DNA from: Variovorax sp. J2L1-78
GTDB taxonomy: Bacteria > Pseudomonadota > Gammaproteobacteria > Burkholderiales > Burkholderiaceae_C
DNA: 64,000 nucleotides
Direction of reading: 5' to 3'
Assembly: GCF_030317205.1 (NCBI RefSeq)
Contig: NZ_JASZYB010000001.1
Span: forward strand, 310,001-374,000
Shown in pieces: positions 17,022 to 25,989 of this stretch (within the stretch, counting starts at the first letter, position 1; the number at the start of each line of letters is the position of its first letter). The position numbers and the translations under genes were made by a program. The notes beneath the pieces were generated by a model that did not search any database, was not told the origin of the DNA, and saw only the letters and a list, made by a program, of their open reading frames with translations.

Positions 17022-18890
17022 ATGGCCGTCGAGAAGCGTCCGTCTTCCGATCCGGACTCGGCATTGCCTGTCTCGAGCGCAGGGCCTGCCGATGATGTTC
17101 TCCAGGCGCCGGAGGCGATGGCGGTCCTGGTCGTCGACATCGTCGATTCCGTCGGGCTGATGCAGCGGCACGAAGCCACCACCGTGCGGGTCTGGGCCGA
17201 CTGTGTGCGCCACGCGCGCCATGCCGTGCTGCCGCAGATGCGGGGCGCTTTGGTGAAAAGCCTGGGCGATGGCTTGATGGCACGCTTCCCGGTGGTCGCT
17301 GACGCGGTGTGTGCGGCCTTCCTCCTGCATGAGCACCTGACGCAGGCCAACGCCGGGCTCCCAGAAGATGCCAAGGTCGTCTTGCGGGCCGGCATTCATG
17401 CCACCGAGGCCTGGACCGACGGCATCGATCTCTATGGCGCAGGTGTCAACATGGCCGCCCGGCTGGGCAGCATCGCGGGGCCTGGTGAGACGATCCTGAG
17501 CGTCGAAGCGCGCGACGAGATCGCCGGCAACGTCGACATCGACTGCGAAGACCTGGGCATCTGCTACATCAAGAGCTTTGGCGATGGCGTCCGGGCCTAC
17601 CGCGCGAGCCGGCCGGGTGTTCGTCCGCCGGTGGTCAACCGACGCGACGACCGCACGCCGATGCAGCCCACCGTGGCCGTGATCCCGTTCTCGATGCGAA
17701 GCGCCGGTGCCGAGCATGCGGCGGTTGGCGACCTGATCGCCGATGGCGTCATCGATCGCCTGTCGCGCTCGCCGAACATCCGCGTGATCTCGCGTCTTTC
17801 GACGAGTTTCTTTCGCGACCGCGCCGATGCCTTGCAGGCGATCGCGACGCATCTGGGCGCGACCTATGTGCTGGGCGGCGGGTACGCGGTGAACGCCGGG
17901 CGTTTGCTCGTCACGGCCGAACTGACGGAGGTGCAGACGCAGGAGGTGGTCTGGGCCGATCGCCTCGTCGGCAGCATCGACGATCTGCTGGAGGCGCACA
18001 GCGAACTCGCGCAGCAGCTCGCGCAGGCGGTCCATGTCGCCGTGTTCGACGCCGAGATGGAGCGCGTGTCGACGCAACCGTTGCCGACCCTGGCCAGCTA
18101 CTCGCTGCTGGCTGGCGGCATCAACCTCATGCACCGCGCCAGTCGCACGGGGTTCAACCGCGCGCACGAGGTGCTCGAGCAGCTCATCGAGCGGCACGGT
18201 CGCGTCGCCGCACCGCGGGCCTGGTTGGCGAACTGGTACGTGCTGCGTGGTACGCGCGGCCTGTCGGACAGCCGGGCGCATGACGCTGAACAGGCGCTGG
18301 CGGCGGCGCGCAGTGCGCTGGCCTGCGATCCGTCGGACGCGCGCTCAATGGCGATCGAAGGGTTCGTGCATTGCCACCTGCGCAAGGACCTCACGAGTGC
18401 GCGTCGCCGATGCGCCCAGGCGATCGGCGCCAACCCGAACTGCGCGATGGCGTGGCTGTACATGGGGGCCATTGAAGCTTTCGAGGGTGAGGGCGCACGC
18501 GCGGTCGATGCCACACAGCGCGCGCTCGCGCTTTCGCCGATTGATCCGCAGCGCTACTACTACGAGTCGCTCGCCGCCACGGCGGCACTGGCGGCGCAGG
18601 ACCACGGGCGGGCCGAAGCGCTCGCGCGCGCCTCGTTGGCGCGAAACCGCCTGCATTCGTCGACCTGGCGGGTGCTCACCATCGCGCTCGTTGCGCAGCA
18701 GCGCATCGCAGAGGCCTCGCAAGCTCTGCGAGAAGTGCTGCATCTCGAGCCCGACCTGACCATCGACAGCTACATCGAACGCATGCCGAACGGCACGCTG
18801 GCCACCGGTCATGCCTGGGCACGCAGTCTGGCCGCCGCCGGGCTGCCTGCGCGAACCACGTCTTTTCAACGACGAGGAGAACTGCAATGA
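17022..18890 (+). CDS. Class III nucleotidyl cyclase with TolB-like and TPR domains
   Basis: This is a 622-residue soluble protein. Residues about 32-200 form a class III cyclase: metal-binding D39 in AVLVVDIVDSVGL, K79 and D83 in LVKSLGDGLMARF (the Lys fits adenine selection), and LYGAGVNMAARLG with the transition-state Asn. Residues about 220-340 (PTVAVIPFSMRSAGAEHAAV to VVWADRL) match the TolB-like/FlgO-type domain found in many rhizobial cyclases. Residues about 380-600 are TPR repeats. It is probably an adenylate cyclase with a regulatory C-terminus. GAGGAG precedes the ATG. The stop overlaps the next gene (ATGA), making it the first gene of a three-gene operon with a PAP2-like protein and a subtilase. 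Confidence 0.88.
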   Translation: MAVEKRPSSDPDSALPVSSAGPADDVLQAPEAMAVLVVDIVDSVGLMQRHEATTVRVWADCVRHARHAVLPQMRGALVKSLGDGLMARFPVVADAVCAAFLLHEHLTQANAGLPEDAKVVLRAGIHATEAWTDGIDLYGAGVNMAARLGSIAGPGETILSVEARDEIAGNVDIDCEDLGICYIKSFGDGVRAYRASRPGVRPPVVNRRDDRTPMQPTVAVIPFSMRSAGAEHAAVGDLIADGVIDRLSRSPNIRVISRLSTSFFRDRADALQAIATHLGATYVLGGGYAVNAGRLLVTAELTEVQTQEVVWADRLVGSIDDLLEAHSELAQQLAQAVHVAVFDAEMERVSTQPLPTLASYSLLAGGINLMHRASRTGFNRAHEVLEQLIERHGRVAAPRAWLANWYVLRGTRGLSDSRAHDAEQALAAARSALACDPSDARSMAIEGFVHCHLRKDLTSARRRCAQAIGANPNCAMAWLYMGAIEAFEGEGARAVDATQRALALSPIDPQRYYYESLAATAALAAQDHGRAEALARASLARNRLHSSTWRVLTIALVAQQRIAEASQALREVLHLEPDLTIDSYIERMPNGTLATGHAWARSLAAAGLPARTTSFQRRGELQ

Positions 18891-20008
18891 GTCAACTCAT
18901 GTTGGGCGGCGCGGGGGGTGCCGGTGGTGCGGGTGGTGCAGGAGGCGCCGGCGGGGCGGGCGGTGCAGGGGGCGCTGGCGGTGCAGGAGGTGCCATCGTC
19001 GGCACCTTGGGCGATGCGTACGTGAATTCGGTCATGGTCGATGCGCTCATCCAGGCGCGCGAAGCCACCGTGCTCCTGGAGGACGCCACCTCCTATGCGC
19101 CGCCGCTTCCTGCCATCGGCGCCGTCCATCCGATCGAACGCTGGGAACCCTGGGTGCGCGCCTATGTCGCGGTCGGCGAACTGTTGCGCGGGATCGACTT
19201 CGGCTTCACCGGCACCGCTGCGTCTGTCCAGTTCACCGGCGCCTCCGGTGTGCAGGCGACCATCGCCACGATCGAGCGGCCCCGTACCGCGACCTTCGAA
19301 AAACAGCTCGCACTCGTGGCGTCGTGGGCGGACCTGCGCAGCGAACGTGCCACGGAAATCATGGCGCAGATCGATCCCCAGTACGCCTTCTGGTCGTCGA
19401 TCGTCTACATGCATCCCGCCCGCACGCGCCGGACCTTCGAGCTCATCAACGTCCTGCTGCAGCTTTGCGTCTATATCGAGATGCGCCTGAAGCATGCGCT
19501 GGGCTGCTGGCGACCGGTGGAATACAACCCGCAGATCCAGCCGATGATCACGACACCGGGACATGGCAGCTTTCCCAGCGGCCACGCGACGCAGGCGCAT
19601 GCGGTCGCGCACATGCTTGGCCGGCTTCTCGATCTGGATGCGCGCCATGTCACGGTGACCGGGCAGTTGGCGCGGCAGGCGGCGCGTATTGCGACCAACC
19701 GCGTGGTCGCGGGCGTGCATTTCCCCGTCGACAGCATGGCGGGCCGGATGCTCGGCGTCGCCATCGCAGAGTTTTTCGAGGCGCGCTGCGGGGCGGCAAG
19801 TTCGTTCATGCACCGCACCTTCAACGCGACTTTCGCCGATGACCACCCCTCCACGGATTTCAACCCCTTTCATGCGCAGCAGGACTTGGCGGGCAACCAG
19901 TTCTACAGCGGGGCGGTGAATGGCAGCGCCGTCGAGACGCCGCTCCTGGCCGCGCTGTGGAGCAGCGCCGCCCAGGAGTGGTCGGGCCTCTTCGGTGATC
20001 TGCCATGA
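18887..20008 (+). CDS. PAP2/vanadium-haloperoxidase-like protein with (Gly-Gly-Ala)10 N-terminus
   Basis: This is a 373-residue protein. Residues 7-36 are ten exact Gly-Gly-Ala units; the codons differ at third positions, so the repeat is kept at protein level. The rest is a helical PAP2/vanadium-chloroperoxidase fold with the three active-site motifs in order: KHALGCWRP (KxxxxxxRP), FPSGHATQAH at 229-238, and NRVVAGVHFPVDS with R272, H278 and D282. There is no signal peptide or membrane helix, which favours the soluble haloperoxidase-like branch over membrane lipid phosphatases. Vanadate oxidase and phosphatase activities cannot be separated by sequence. It is coupled by ATGA to the cyclase before it and the subtilase after it. 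Confidence 0.8.
   Translation: MSQLMLGGAGGAGGAGGAGGAGGAGGAGGAGGAGGAIVGTLGDAYVNSVMVDALIQAREATVLLEDATSYAPPLPAIGAVHPIERWEPWVRAYVAVGELLRGIDFGFTGTAASVQFTGASGVQATIATIERPRTATFEKQLALVASWADLRSERATEIMAQIDPQYAFWSSIVYMHPARTRRTFELINVLLQLCVYIEMRLKHALGCWRPVEYNPQIQPMITTPGHGSFPSGHATQAHAVAHMLGRLLDLDARHVTVTGQLARQAARIATNRVVAGVHFPVDSMAGRMLGVAIAEFFEARCGAASSFMHRTFNATFADDHPSTDFNPFHAQQDLAGNQFYSGAVNGSAVETPLLAALWSSAAQEWSGLFGDLP
18905..18994 (+). repeat. Ten tandem Gly-Gly-Ala codon triplets
   Basis: Ten 9-base units encode GGA-GGA repeats at the start of the PAP2-like gene. Nearly all four glycine and four alanine codons are used in shuffled order, so the tract is degenerate at DNA level but perfect at protein level. 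Confidence 0.9.
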
Positions 20009-21978
20009 ATCGGTCGCAAGGAACGGATCTGCCCCAGATCGACAACGCGTCGCCGCACCCCGATTCTTTCGGCCCATATCTGCGCTATGCGATCGATACC
20101 GAATTCAGGTACTTCACGTTGGAGGCATCGGGGGGGCGCCTTGCTTTGCTGGTTCAGCTGAAGCCGGGCGTGAGTGCGCAATCCTTCTTCGACGCGGTGA
20201 CCCGCGCCGATCCGCGCCTGCCGGGCGAACCGGAGATCGGGCCGACCGAGGATGACGCGCCCTACGTCAGTGTGCGCGGAGACACGGTGATCGTGCGGCA
20301 CGCGGGCTGGGCGGCGCTCTGGGGCAAATTGGCCGTCAGCGTCACGTTGGCGATGCCGGTCCGCTCGACCTCCAACCTGCTGGAGGCCAGAGGCGACTTG
20401 CACTACGACAGCGAGCGTCCACGCAGTCTGGCGAAGACGGTCATCGGCGTCATTGACGATGGATGTGCCTTCGCGCATCCACGCCTGCGCAAGCTCGGGT
20501 TGAATTCGCGCGTGTTCGCGATCTGGGACCAGCAGACGCGCAGTCCGATCGATGCATCGACGTCGCTCGCGCCGCTGAACTTCGGCAGGGTGCCGCCCGA
20601 CTTCGGCTATGGGCTGGAGTTCTTGCGTGCCGATGCGCCGAAGCAGAACCCGCCGGAGATCGGCATCGACGCATGGATTCGGCGCTTCGCCGACGCGGAT
20701 GAGACGATCGACGAGGCTGGCTGCTATGCACAGTCTGGTTTCACGTCGCTGCGCCGCCGGGCAACGCACGGCAGCCATGTGCTCGACCTGCTGGCCGGGC
20801 GCCTGCCACCCAGCGCACGCGTCAGTCCTGACCGTGTCGCGCCGCCGAGCTTTGCACCTGCCACCGATGTGGCGAGCGACGCAGACACCGACATCGTGTT
20901 CGTCCAGATCCCGCGTGCCGCTGTCGAGGATGCGTCGGGCCTCTGGCTCGACGACCACATCACCCAAGGGTTGCGCTACATCATGTCGTGCCTGCCTGAT
21001 GGCAAGAGTCCCGAGCTGATCGTGAACATCAGCTATGGCCCGTCCACCGGACCGCACAACGGCACGGCGGCACTCGAGGGCTTTCTGGCCGCCATGGCCG
21101 ATTTCTACGATGGACGCCCGGACCGACCGCGTCTTCAGGTGGTGCTTCCCTCGGGCAACTCGAGGCTCAGCAACGGCCACCTGCGGTTTGTGTCGACCGC
21201 CGAGAAGAAGCACGTGGAGTGGACGTGGCGAATCCCGCCCGACAATCCCGTCCCGGTCTTCGTCGAGCTCTGGGTCGACACGGCCCACCGGGCGACCATC
21301 AGCGGCGAGCTGCTGGCCCCCTCCGGCTACGCGGGCGAGCCACCGATCCTGGAGTGCGTGGAGACGGCCAAGGATTGCTGTTGGCTCCTCGTCGTCCCGC
21401 CGACCACAGGCTTGCAGGCAGCGTTGCACGGTGACTGGACAATTCGAGTGGACATCGCCGCGCCCGGCGTGGTGCTGCATGCCTACGTGGCGCGCACGTC
21501 GCCGAACATGGGCGCCCGGAGCGCCGCCAAGGGCTCACGCTTCGTCGACGGTCCCTGGGAGGCGCTTCACGGCGCATCCGCGGCACAGCGGCCGGTGCGC
21601 GAATCGCCGGCCGCCACCGGCTCGCTGCTGGACGAAGCGGGCGCCTTCAATGGCATTGCGACCGGAAATCACGCGCGCGTGAAGGTGGCAGGCGGTTATC
21701 GGTCGTTCGGACGGTGTGCCAGCCCGTACGCCTCGATCGGCCCCCTGCGCGGCGTCGGGCGGCAGGGGCCGGACCATGCGCTGCCCACCGACGAATCGTC
21801 GGCACGGCGAGGCGTGTCGGGCGCGGGCACGCTCGGCGGCTGCACGGTCAGGCTGGTCGGCACCAGCGCAGCGTCGCCGCAACTCGCGCGCTTGCTGGCC
21901 GGCCCGGGGGCGCCACCGGGGTGCCCCGCGGGGCAGCAGGACCCGGTGTTCGGTTGCGGGCCGCTGGACCCACCCTGA
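20005..21978 (+). CDS. Subtilisin-like (S8) serine protease, apparently cytoplasmic
   Basis: This is a 657-residue S8-family protease. The triad is visible: D151 in VIGVIDDGCAF, H255 in ATHGSHVLDLLAG and S621 in LVGTSAASPQLARL, with the oxyanion Asn in VVLPSGNSRLSNG. About 150 residues precede the first catalytic Asp, and there is a long insert between the Asn and the Ser (an all-beta region around 400-500, then a loop), so the enzyme is larger than classical subtilisins. No signal peptide is seen, suggesting intracellular action or a non-classical route. It is the last gene of the cyclase-PAP2-protease operon, overlapping the preceding stop by ATGA. The substrate is unknown; one of its two operon partners is possible but unproven. 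Confidence 0.82.
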   Translation: MNRSQGTDLPQIDNASPHPDSFGPYLRYAIDTEFRYFTLEASGGRLALLVQLKPGVSAQSFFDAVTRADPRLPGEPEIGPTEDDAPYVSVRGDTVIVRHAGWAALWGKLAVSVTLAMPVRSTSNLLEARGDLHYDSERPRSLAKTVIGVIDDGCAFAHPRLRKLGLNSRVFAIWDQQTRSPIDASTSLAPLNFGRVPPDFGYGLEFLRADAPKQNPPEIGIDAWIRRFADADETIDEAGCYAQSGFTSLRRRATHGSHVLDLLAGRLPPSARVSPDRVAPPSFAPATDVASDADTDIVFVQIPRAAVEDASGLWLDDHITQGLRYIMSCLPDGKSPELIVNISYGPSTGPHNGTAALEGFLAAMADFYDGRPDRPRLQVVLPSGNSRLSNGHLRFVSTAEKKHVEWTWRIPPDNPVPVFVELWVDTAHRATISGELLAPSGYAGEPPILECVETAKDCCWLLVVPPTTGLQAALHGDWTIRVDIAAPGVVLHAYVARTSPNMGARSAAKGSRFVDGPWEALHGASAAQRPVRESPAATGSLLDEAGAFNGIATGNHARVKVAGGYRSFGRCASPYASIGPLRGVGRQGPDHALPTDESSARRGVSGAGTLGGCTVRLVGTSAASPQLARLLAGPGAPPGCPAGQQDPVFGCGPLDPP

Positions 21979-22012
21979 CCGCGGTGCGATGGCCATGCGG
22001 GCATCACCCGTG

Positions 22013-22462
22013 TCAGCGCGTCGACGTGCCGTCGTCCAGCTGCGCGCTGGTGATCACGGCCAGCCCGCCGTGGCGGATGCGCTCGACCTCGGCCACGAAG
22101 GCCGGGCCGTGGCGCATCTGTTCGAAGACCGCCAGCTGCGCGCGGAAGGCCGGCGCGTTCGGGTCGAAGTTCTCCTGACCCGCCACCTGGGCCATGCCCG
22201 AACGGATCCACAGGTTCAGGTCGGCGGCGACCTCGGCGCTGGTCAGTGCGCCGGTCGGCGTCGGCGCGGGCCCGACGCGCAGTTCCTGCGGCGCCGACGC
22301 TTCGGCGCGCGCGGCGATGAATTCGCCGATCACCTCGTCGCGGCTGGCCGCGCTCACGGCGTGCAGCGGCGCGCCCACCCAGGCTTCGGCCGGGACGGTC
22401 TGAGCGAAGACGGGCGCGACCAGCGCCAGGACAGAGATGCTGAGGATGTGCTTGGCATTCAT
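22013..22462 (-). CDS. DUF4148-type periplasmic protein
   Basis: This is a 149-residue exported protein. A signal peptide (ILSISVLALVAPVFAQ) is followed by a stretch with the DUF4148-like pattern (SRDEVIGEFIAARAEA). The rest is helical and Ala/Glu-rich, ending in a short GTSTR tail. GGAG lies 9 bases before the ATG. Proteins of this family are abundant in Burkholderiales and have no assigned function. The gene is monocistronic, between the subtilase (convergent) and mnmC (same strand, separated by about 190 bases). Confidence 0.6.
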   Translation of the reverse strand: MNAKHILSISVLALVAPVFAQTVPAEAWVGAPLHAVSAASRDEVIGEFIAARAEASAPQELRVGPAPTPTGALTSAEVAADLNLWIRSGMAQVAGQENFDPNAPAFRAQLAVFEQMRHGPAFVAEVERIRHGGLAVITSAQLDDGTSTR

Positions 22463-22648
22463 GATGTGTACTCCGGATGTGCGTGCGGTGAGCGGGGATC
22501 GCTGCCGTCACGGATGTCACTGTGCCGATCGGCGGCCGAAAGGGATGTGAGCCTGCTCACAGCTTTCGACAGGTCGTGCCGACGTGGTGTGCGATGACGG
22601 CCGGTGGCGCCAGCTCGGCGCTCAGCCGGATCGCCTTCCTGAGGGTGG

Positions 22649-24493
22649 TCAACGAACGCGGGTCGTCGACAGCGATTGCGCCAGTGCCATCGGCAGCGGC
22701 CACGGCTCGGCATGCCACTGCGCGGCGAGCCATTCAGCGCACAGCACCGCGAAGCTGAGCCCGCGCGAGCCGAGCGCGCTGCACAGCCAGGGGCCCTGCG
22801 GGGCATCGGCATCGCAGGGCCCGACCATCGGGCGCCGATCGTGCGATGCACAGCGCACGCCGGCCCAGGCCTGCACCTGGCCGTGAGAGAACGCACCGTC
22901 CAGCATCGCCGCTGCGCCGGGATGCAGCCGGGCGAGGCGCTCACGGTTGGCTTCGGTGTCGGCCTCGCGTGCCGTCGTCTCGCGGCTGTCGCGGTCGAAG
23001 GTGGCGCCTGTTAGCCAATACGCGCCATCGGCATCGGGCACGTGGGCGATGAAGTGGCCGTCGCCGTTGAGCGGTGGCGTGGGCAGATCGGGCGCCGAGA
23101 CCATGCGGCCCCAGGCGACCTGACCGCGCACCGGTTGAAGGGGAAATCGCGGGGCGAGTGCGGCGCTGTCGGCGCCAGCGGCGATCACCACGCGGTCGGC
23201 GTCGATGAGCAACCGGCCTTCGCCGTCGAACAGCCGCCAATCCGTTGACGCATCACAGCCCTCGATGCGCGCCACACGCGCACCGCAGCGCACGGTCACG
23301 CCCGGCTGCGCCAGCCATGCCGCCACAAGTCGCGCGGGCTTGACCCAGCCGCTGCCGGCATGCCAGAGCGCGGTCGTGTCTTCGGGCAGGCCGGCCGATC
23401 GCAGTTGCGCCGCATCGGCTCGCCATGATTCGTTCGGCCCTTCGGCCGACCAGCCGGTCGGCAGCCGGACATCGCCCGGCGCGCGGCGCTCGATGACGCC
23501 GCTGGCGCGCCAGTCGACGCCTTCCTCGAGCCGGTCCTGCAACTGCTGCCGGGTCAGGCGCAGCCCCGCGCGCGTGAGCCGCGAGAGCAGGGCGTCGTCG
23601 GGCGACACATGCGGCGCGAACACGGCCGCCGGTACGCCGGAGGCACCGGTGGCGGGCCGATCGGCGGCGTCGAGCACCGTTACCTGCCAGCCGCGGCGCG
23701 CCAGACTGGCGGCCACCGCAGCACCGGCCAGGCCGGCCCCGATCACTGCGCAGTGGCCGGGCGTCGCCGCCTGGGCCGGCGGCGTGCGGGTTCGCACCGT
23801 CCACGCCGGCGCGAACTCACCTTCGAGGCAGTCGCGCTTGGGCGGCAGGCCGGGCGCCTTCTTCACGGCGAACCCGTTCTGCGCCAGGGCGTCGCGCACG
23901 GCGCGGGCGATGGTCCAGGTGGCGATGCCCGTGCCGCGCCGGGCGAAGCGCGAGATGGCCTTCAGCGTCTCGGGCGACCACATGGCGGGGTTGCACTCCG
24001 GGCTGAAGCCATCGAGGAAGATGCTGTCGGCCTCGAAGCGCTGGGCGCGCAGCATGGGTTGCACGTCGCCGATGCACAGCGTGAGCAGCACGCGGCCATC
24101 GTCGAAGGACAGGCGGTGGAAGCCGGGCAGCAACCCGTGCCACTGCGCGGCCAGCAGGCGCGCCAGCTCGGCAAGTTCAGGGTAGGCGGTGGCTGCGCGC
24201 AGCAGGTCGTCGCGCGACACCGGGTGGGCCTCGATCGACACGACATGCAGCAGCCGGGGGCGCTGCGTATCGCCGCGCCATGCGTGCCAGGTCGCCAGGA
24301 AGTTCAGGCCGAAGCCGAAGCCCGTCTCGAGGACGCGCCATTGCGGCCGGCCGGCCCAGCGCCCGGGCAGCCCGCAGCCGCGCAGGAACACATGGCGCGA
24401 CTGCGCCAGTGCGCCGGTTTCCGTGTGGTAGATATCGCCGAAGCGTTCGCTCAGGGGCACGCCGTCGGCGCGCCAGGCGACCGGCTCGGCCAC
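22649..24493 (-). CDS. mnmC: Bifunctional tRNA 5-methylaminomethyl-2-thiouridine biosynthesis protein MnmC
   Basis: This is a 614-residue enzyme completing the mnm5s2U modification at tRNA wobble position 34. Residues 1-235 are the SAM methyltransferase (MnmD) part, with LETGFGFGLNFLATWHAW as SAM loop and IFLDGFSPECNPAMWSPE as the catalytic Asp motif. Residues about 250-614 are the FAD-dependent oxidase part, starting CAVIGAGLAGAAVAASLARR. It removes the carboxymethyl group of cmnm5U before the N-terminal half methylates the product. The start is GTG, 4 bases after the stop of the yggX-like gene, so both are one transcript. Confidence 0.93.
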   Translation of the reverse strand: MAEPVAWRADGVPLSERFGDIYHTETGALAQSRHVFLRGCGLPGRWAGRPQWRVLETGFGFGLNFLATWHAWRGDTQRPRLLHVVSIEAHPVSRDDLLRAATAYPELAELARLLAAQWHGLLPGFHRLSFDDGRVLLTLCIGDVQPMLRAQRFEADSIFLDGFSPECNPAMWSPETLKAISRFARRGTGIATWTIARAVRDALAQNGFAVKKAPGLPPKRDCLEGEFAPAWTVRTRTPPAQAATPGHCAVIGAGLAGAAVAASLARRGWQVTVLDAADRPATGASGVPAAVFAPHVSPDDALLSRLTRAGLRLTRQQLQDRLEEGVDWRASGVIERRAPGDVRLPTGWSAEGPNESWRADAAQLRSAGLPEDTTALWHAGSGWVKPARLVAAWLAQPGVTVRCGARVARIEGCDASTDWRLFDGEGRLLIDADRVVIAAGADSAALAPRFPLQPVRGQVAWGRMVSAPDLPTPPLNGDGHFIAHVPDADGAYWLTGATFDRDSRETTAREADTEANRERLARLHPGAAAMLDGAFSHGQVQAWAGVRCASHDRRPMVGPCDADAPQGPWLCSALGSRGLSFAVLCAEWLAAQWHAEPWPLPMALAQSLSTTRVR

Positions 24494-24497
24494 CGCG

Positions 24498-24770
24498 TCA
24501 GGCCGCGGGCGGCACGTAGCCCTGCGCCACGTCGGCGCCTTCGCCGAAGAAGTGCTTCTCCATCTGCCGCTTGAGGTACTCGCGGGCGCGCTGGTCGGCC
24601 AGGTTCAGGCGGTTCTCGTTGACCAGCATCGTCTGCTGCTTGAGCCAGGCGGCCCAGGCTTCCTTGCTGACGTTTTCCCACAGCCGCTTGCCGAGGTCGC
24701 CAGGGTAGGGCGGGAAGTCGAGCCCCTCCGCCTCTTTGCCGAGCTTGATGCACTGGACCATGCGTGCCAT
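24498..24770 (-). CDS. yggX: YggX-type Fe(II)-trafficking / oxidative damage protection protein
   Basis: This is a 90-residue protein of the YggX family, which protects iron-sulfur enzymes from oxidative damage. Starting at [10 protein letters not shown] the family motifs appear in order: [20 protein letters not shown] with the conserved Cys7, [20 protein letters not shown] and [20 protein letters not shown], with the usual FFGEG near the end. An in-frame extension upstream is not conserved, so the internal ATG is chosen. It lies 4 bases before mnmC. Confidence 0.93.
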   Translation of the reverse strand: MARMVQCIKLGKEAEGLDFPPYPGDLGKRLWENVSKEAWAAWLKQQTMLVNENRLNLADQRAREYLKRQMEKHFFGEGADVAQGYVPPAA

Positions 24771-24841
24771 TTTGTTTGCCTTCGTGTGGGTTGCCGGGCG
24801 TGCCGTGGGCGCCACCCGCTTAGTTGATTTCGCTATTTAGA

Positions 24842-24886
24842 ACTGAGAACTCAGTCGTTCCCTGTTCCTTATGCCGTATTCAGAAT
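24842..24886 (+). promoter_or_regulatory. Candidate operator region upstream of the sulfate-binding protein gene
   Basis: Two small palindromes lie in the AT-richer gap before the sulfur operon: ACTGAG-AA-CTCAGT (24842-24855) and ATTC-A-GAAT (24878-24886). CysB- or Cbl-like LysR control is expected for such an operon, but the match to those sites is only suggestive. Confidence 0.3.
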
Positions 24887-24935
24887 CGGCGACTTCATCG
24901 ATATGCCCCTTGCGCAGAACAGAGAGCAGACCACC

Positions 24936-25970
24936 ATGAGCCTTCGCCGCGACTTTATCAAGCTTTCCCTCGGCGCCGCCCTCGCGAGCGGCATGGCCCT
25001 CACGGCCGTGCCGTCCTTCGCCCAGACGGTGAATCTGCTCAACGTGTCGTACGACCCCACGCGCGAGCTGTATGTCGACTACAACAAGGCCTTCGCCGCC
25101 TACTGGAAGGGCAAGACCGGCCAGGACGTGGTGATCAAGCAGTCGCACGGCGGCTCGGGCAAGCAGGCGCGCTCGATCATCGACGGCATCGACGCCGACG
25201 TCGCCACGCTCGCGCTGGCCGGCGACACCGACGCACTGGTCAAGCACGGCGGCCTGGTCAAGGCCGACTGGCAGAAACGCCTGCCGCACAACTCGGCGCC
25301 CTACACCTCGACCATCGTGTTCCTGGTGAAGAAGGGCAACCCCAAGGGCCTGAAGGACTGGGACGACCTCATCAAACCGGGCGTGCAGGTCATCACGCCC
25401 AACCCCAAGACCTCGGGCGGCGCGCGCTGGAACTACCTGGCCGCCTGGGAATTCGCCAAGCGCAAGTACGGCGGCCCGGACGGTGGTGACAGCAAGGCCA
25501 AGGACTTCGTCGCCAAGCTCTACAAGAACGTGCCGGTGCTCGACACCGGCGCGCGCGGCTCGACCATCACCTTCGTCCAGCGCGGCGTGGGCGACGTGCT
25601 GCTGGCCTGGGAGAACGAGGCCTACCTGGCGCTGAAGGAATTCGGCCCCGAGAAGTTCGACATCGTCGCGCCCTCCATCAGCATCCTGGCCGAGCCCACC
25701 GTGGCGGTGGTCGACAAGGTGGTCGACAAGAAGGGCACGCGCGCCGTCGCCGAGGAATACCTGAAGTACCTCTACTCCGACGAAGGCCAGGACATCGCCG
25801 GCCGCAACTATTACCGCCCGACCTCCGAGAAGGCCAAGGCGAAGTACGACAAGCAGTTTCCCAAGCTGACGCTCTTCACCATCGACCAGGCCTTCGGTGG
25901 CTGGGAGAAGGCCGACAAGGCGCACTTCGCGGACAACGGGTCCTTCGACCAGATCTACACCAACAAGTGA
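24936..25970 (+). CDS. sbp: Periplasmic sulfate-binding protein (first copy)
   Basis: This is a 344-residue periplasmic sulfate/thiosulfate-binding protein of the Sbp/CysP family. It has a signal peptide (ending TAVPSFA-Q), then the family signatures [62 protein letters not shown] and [11 protein letters not shown]. It heads an operon of sulfonate-use genes rather than cysTWA, so it probably works with the CysTWA complex encoded at about 49-52 kb, or supplies sulfate binding under sulfur limitation. It is a paralogue of the protein at 47966-48973. Confidence 0.93.
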   Translation: MSLRRDFIKLSLGAALASGMALTAVPSFAQTVNLLNVSYDPTRELYVDYNKAFAAYWKGKTGQDVVIKQSHGGSGKQARSIIDGIDADVATLALAGDTDALVKHGGLVKADWQKRLPHNSAPYTSTIVFLVKKGNPKGLKDWDDLIKPGVQVITPNPKTSGGARWNYLAAWEFAKRKYGGPDGGDSKAKDFVAKLYKNVPVLDTGARGSTITFVQRGVGDVLLAWENEAYLALKEFGPEKFDIVAPSISILAEPTVAVVDKVVDKKGTRAVAEEYLKYLYSDEGQDIAGRNYYRPTSEKAKAKYDKQFPKLTLFTIDQAFGGWEKADKAHFADNGSFDQIYTNK

Positions 25971-25989
25971 CCCCAGCCGGAAGCATCGC

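Noticed and set aside
18905..18994. Tandem repeat considered as a CRISPR or minisatellite
   Set aside because: Repeat is in frame, perfect only at protein level, with no spacers.
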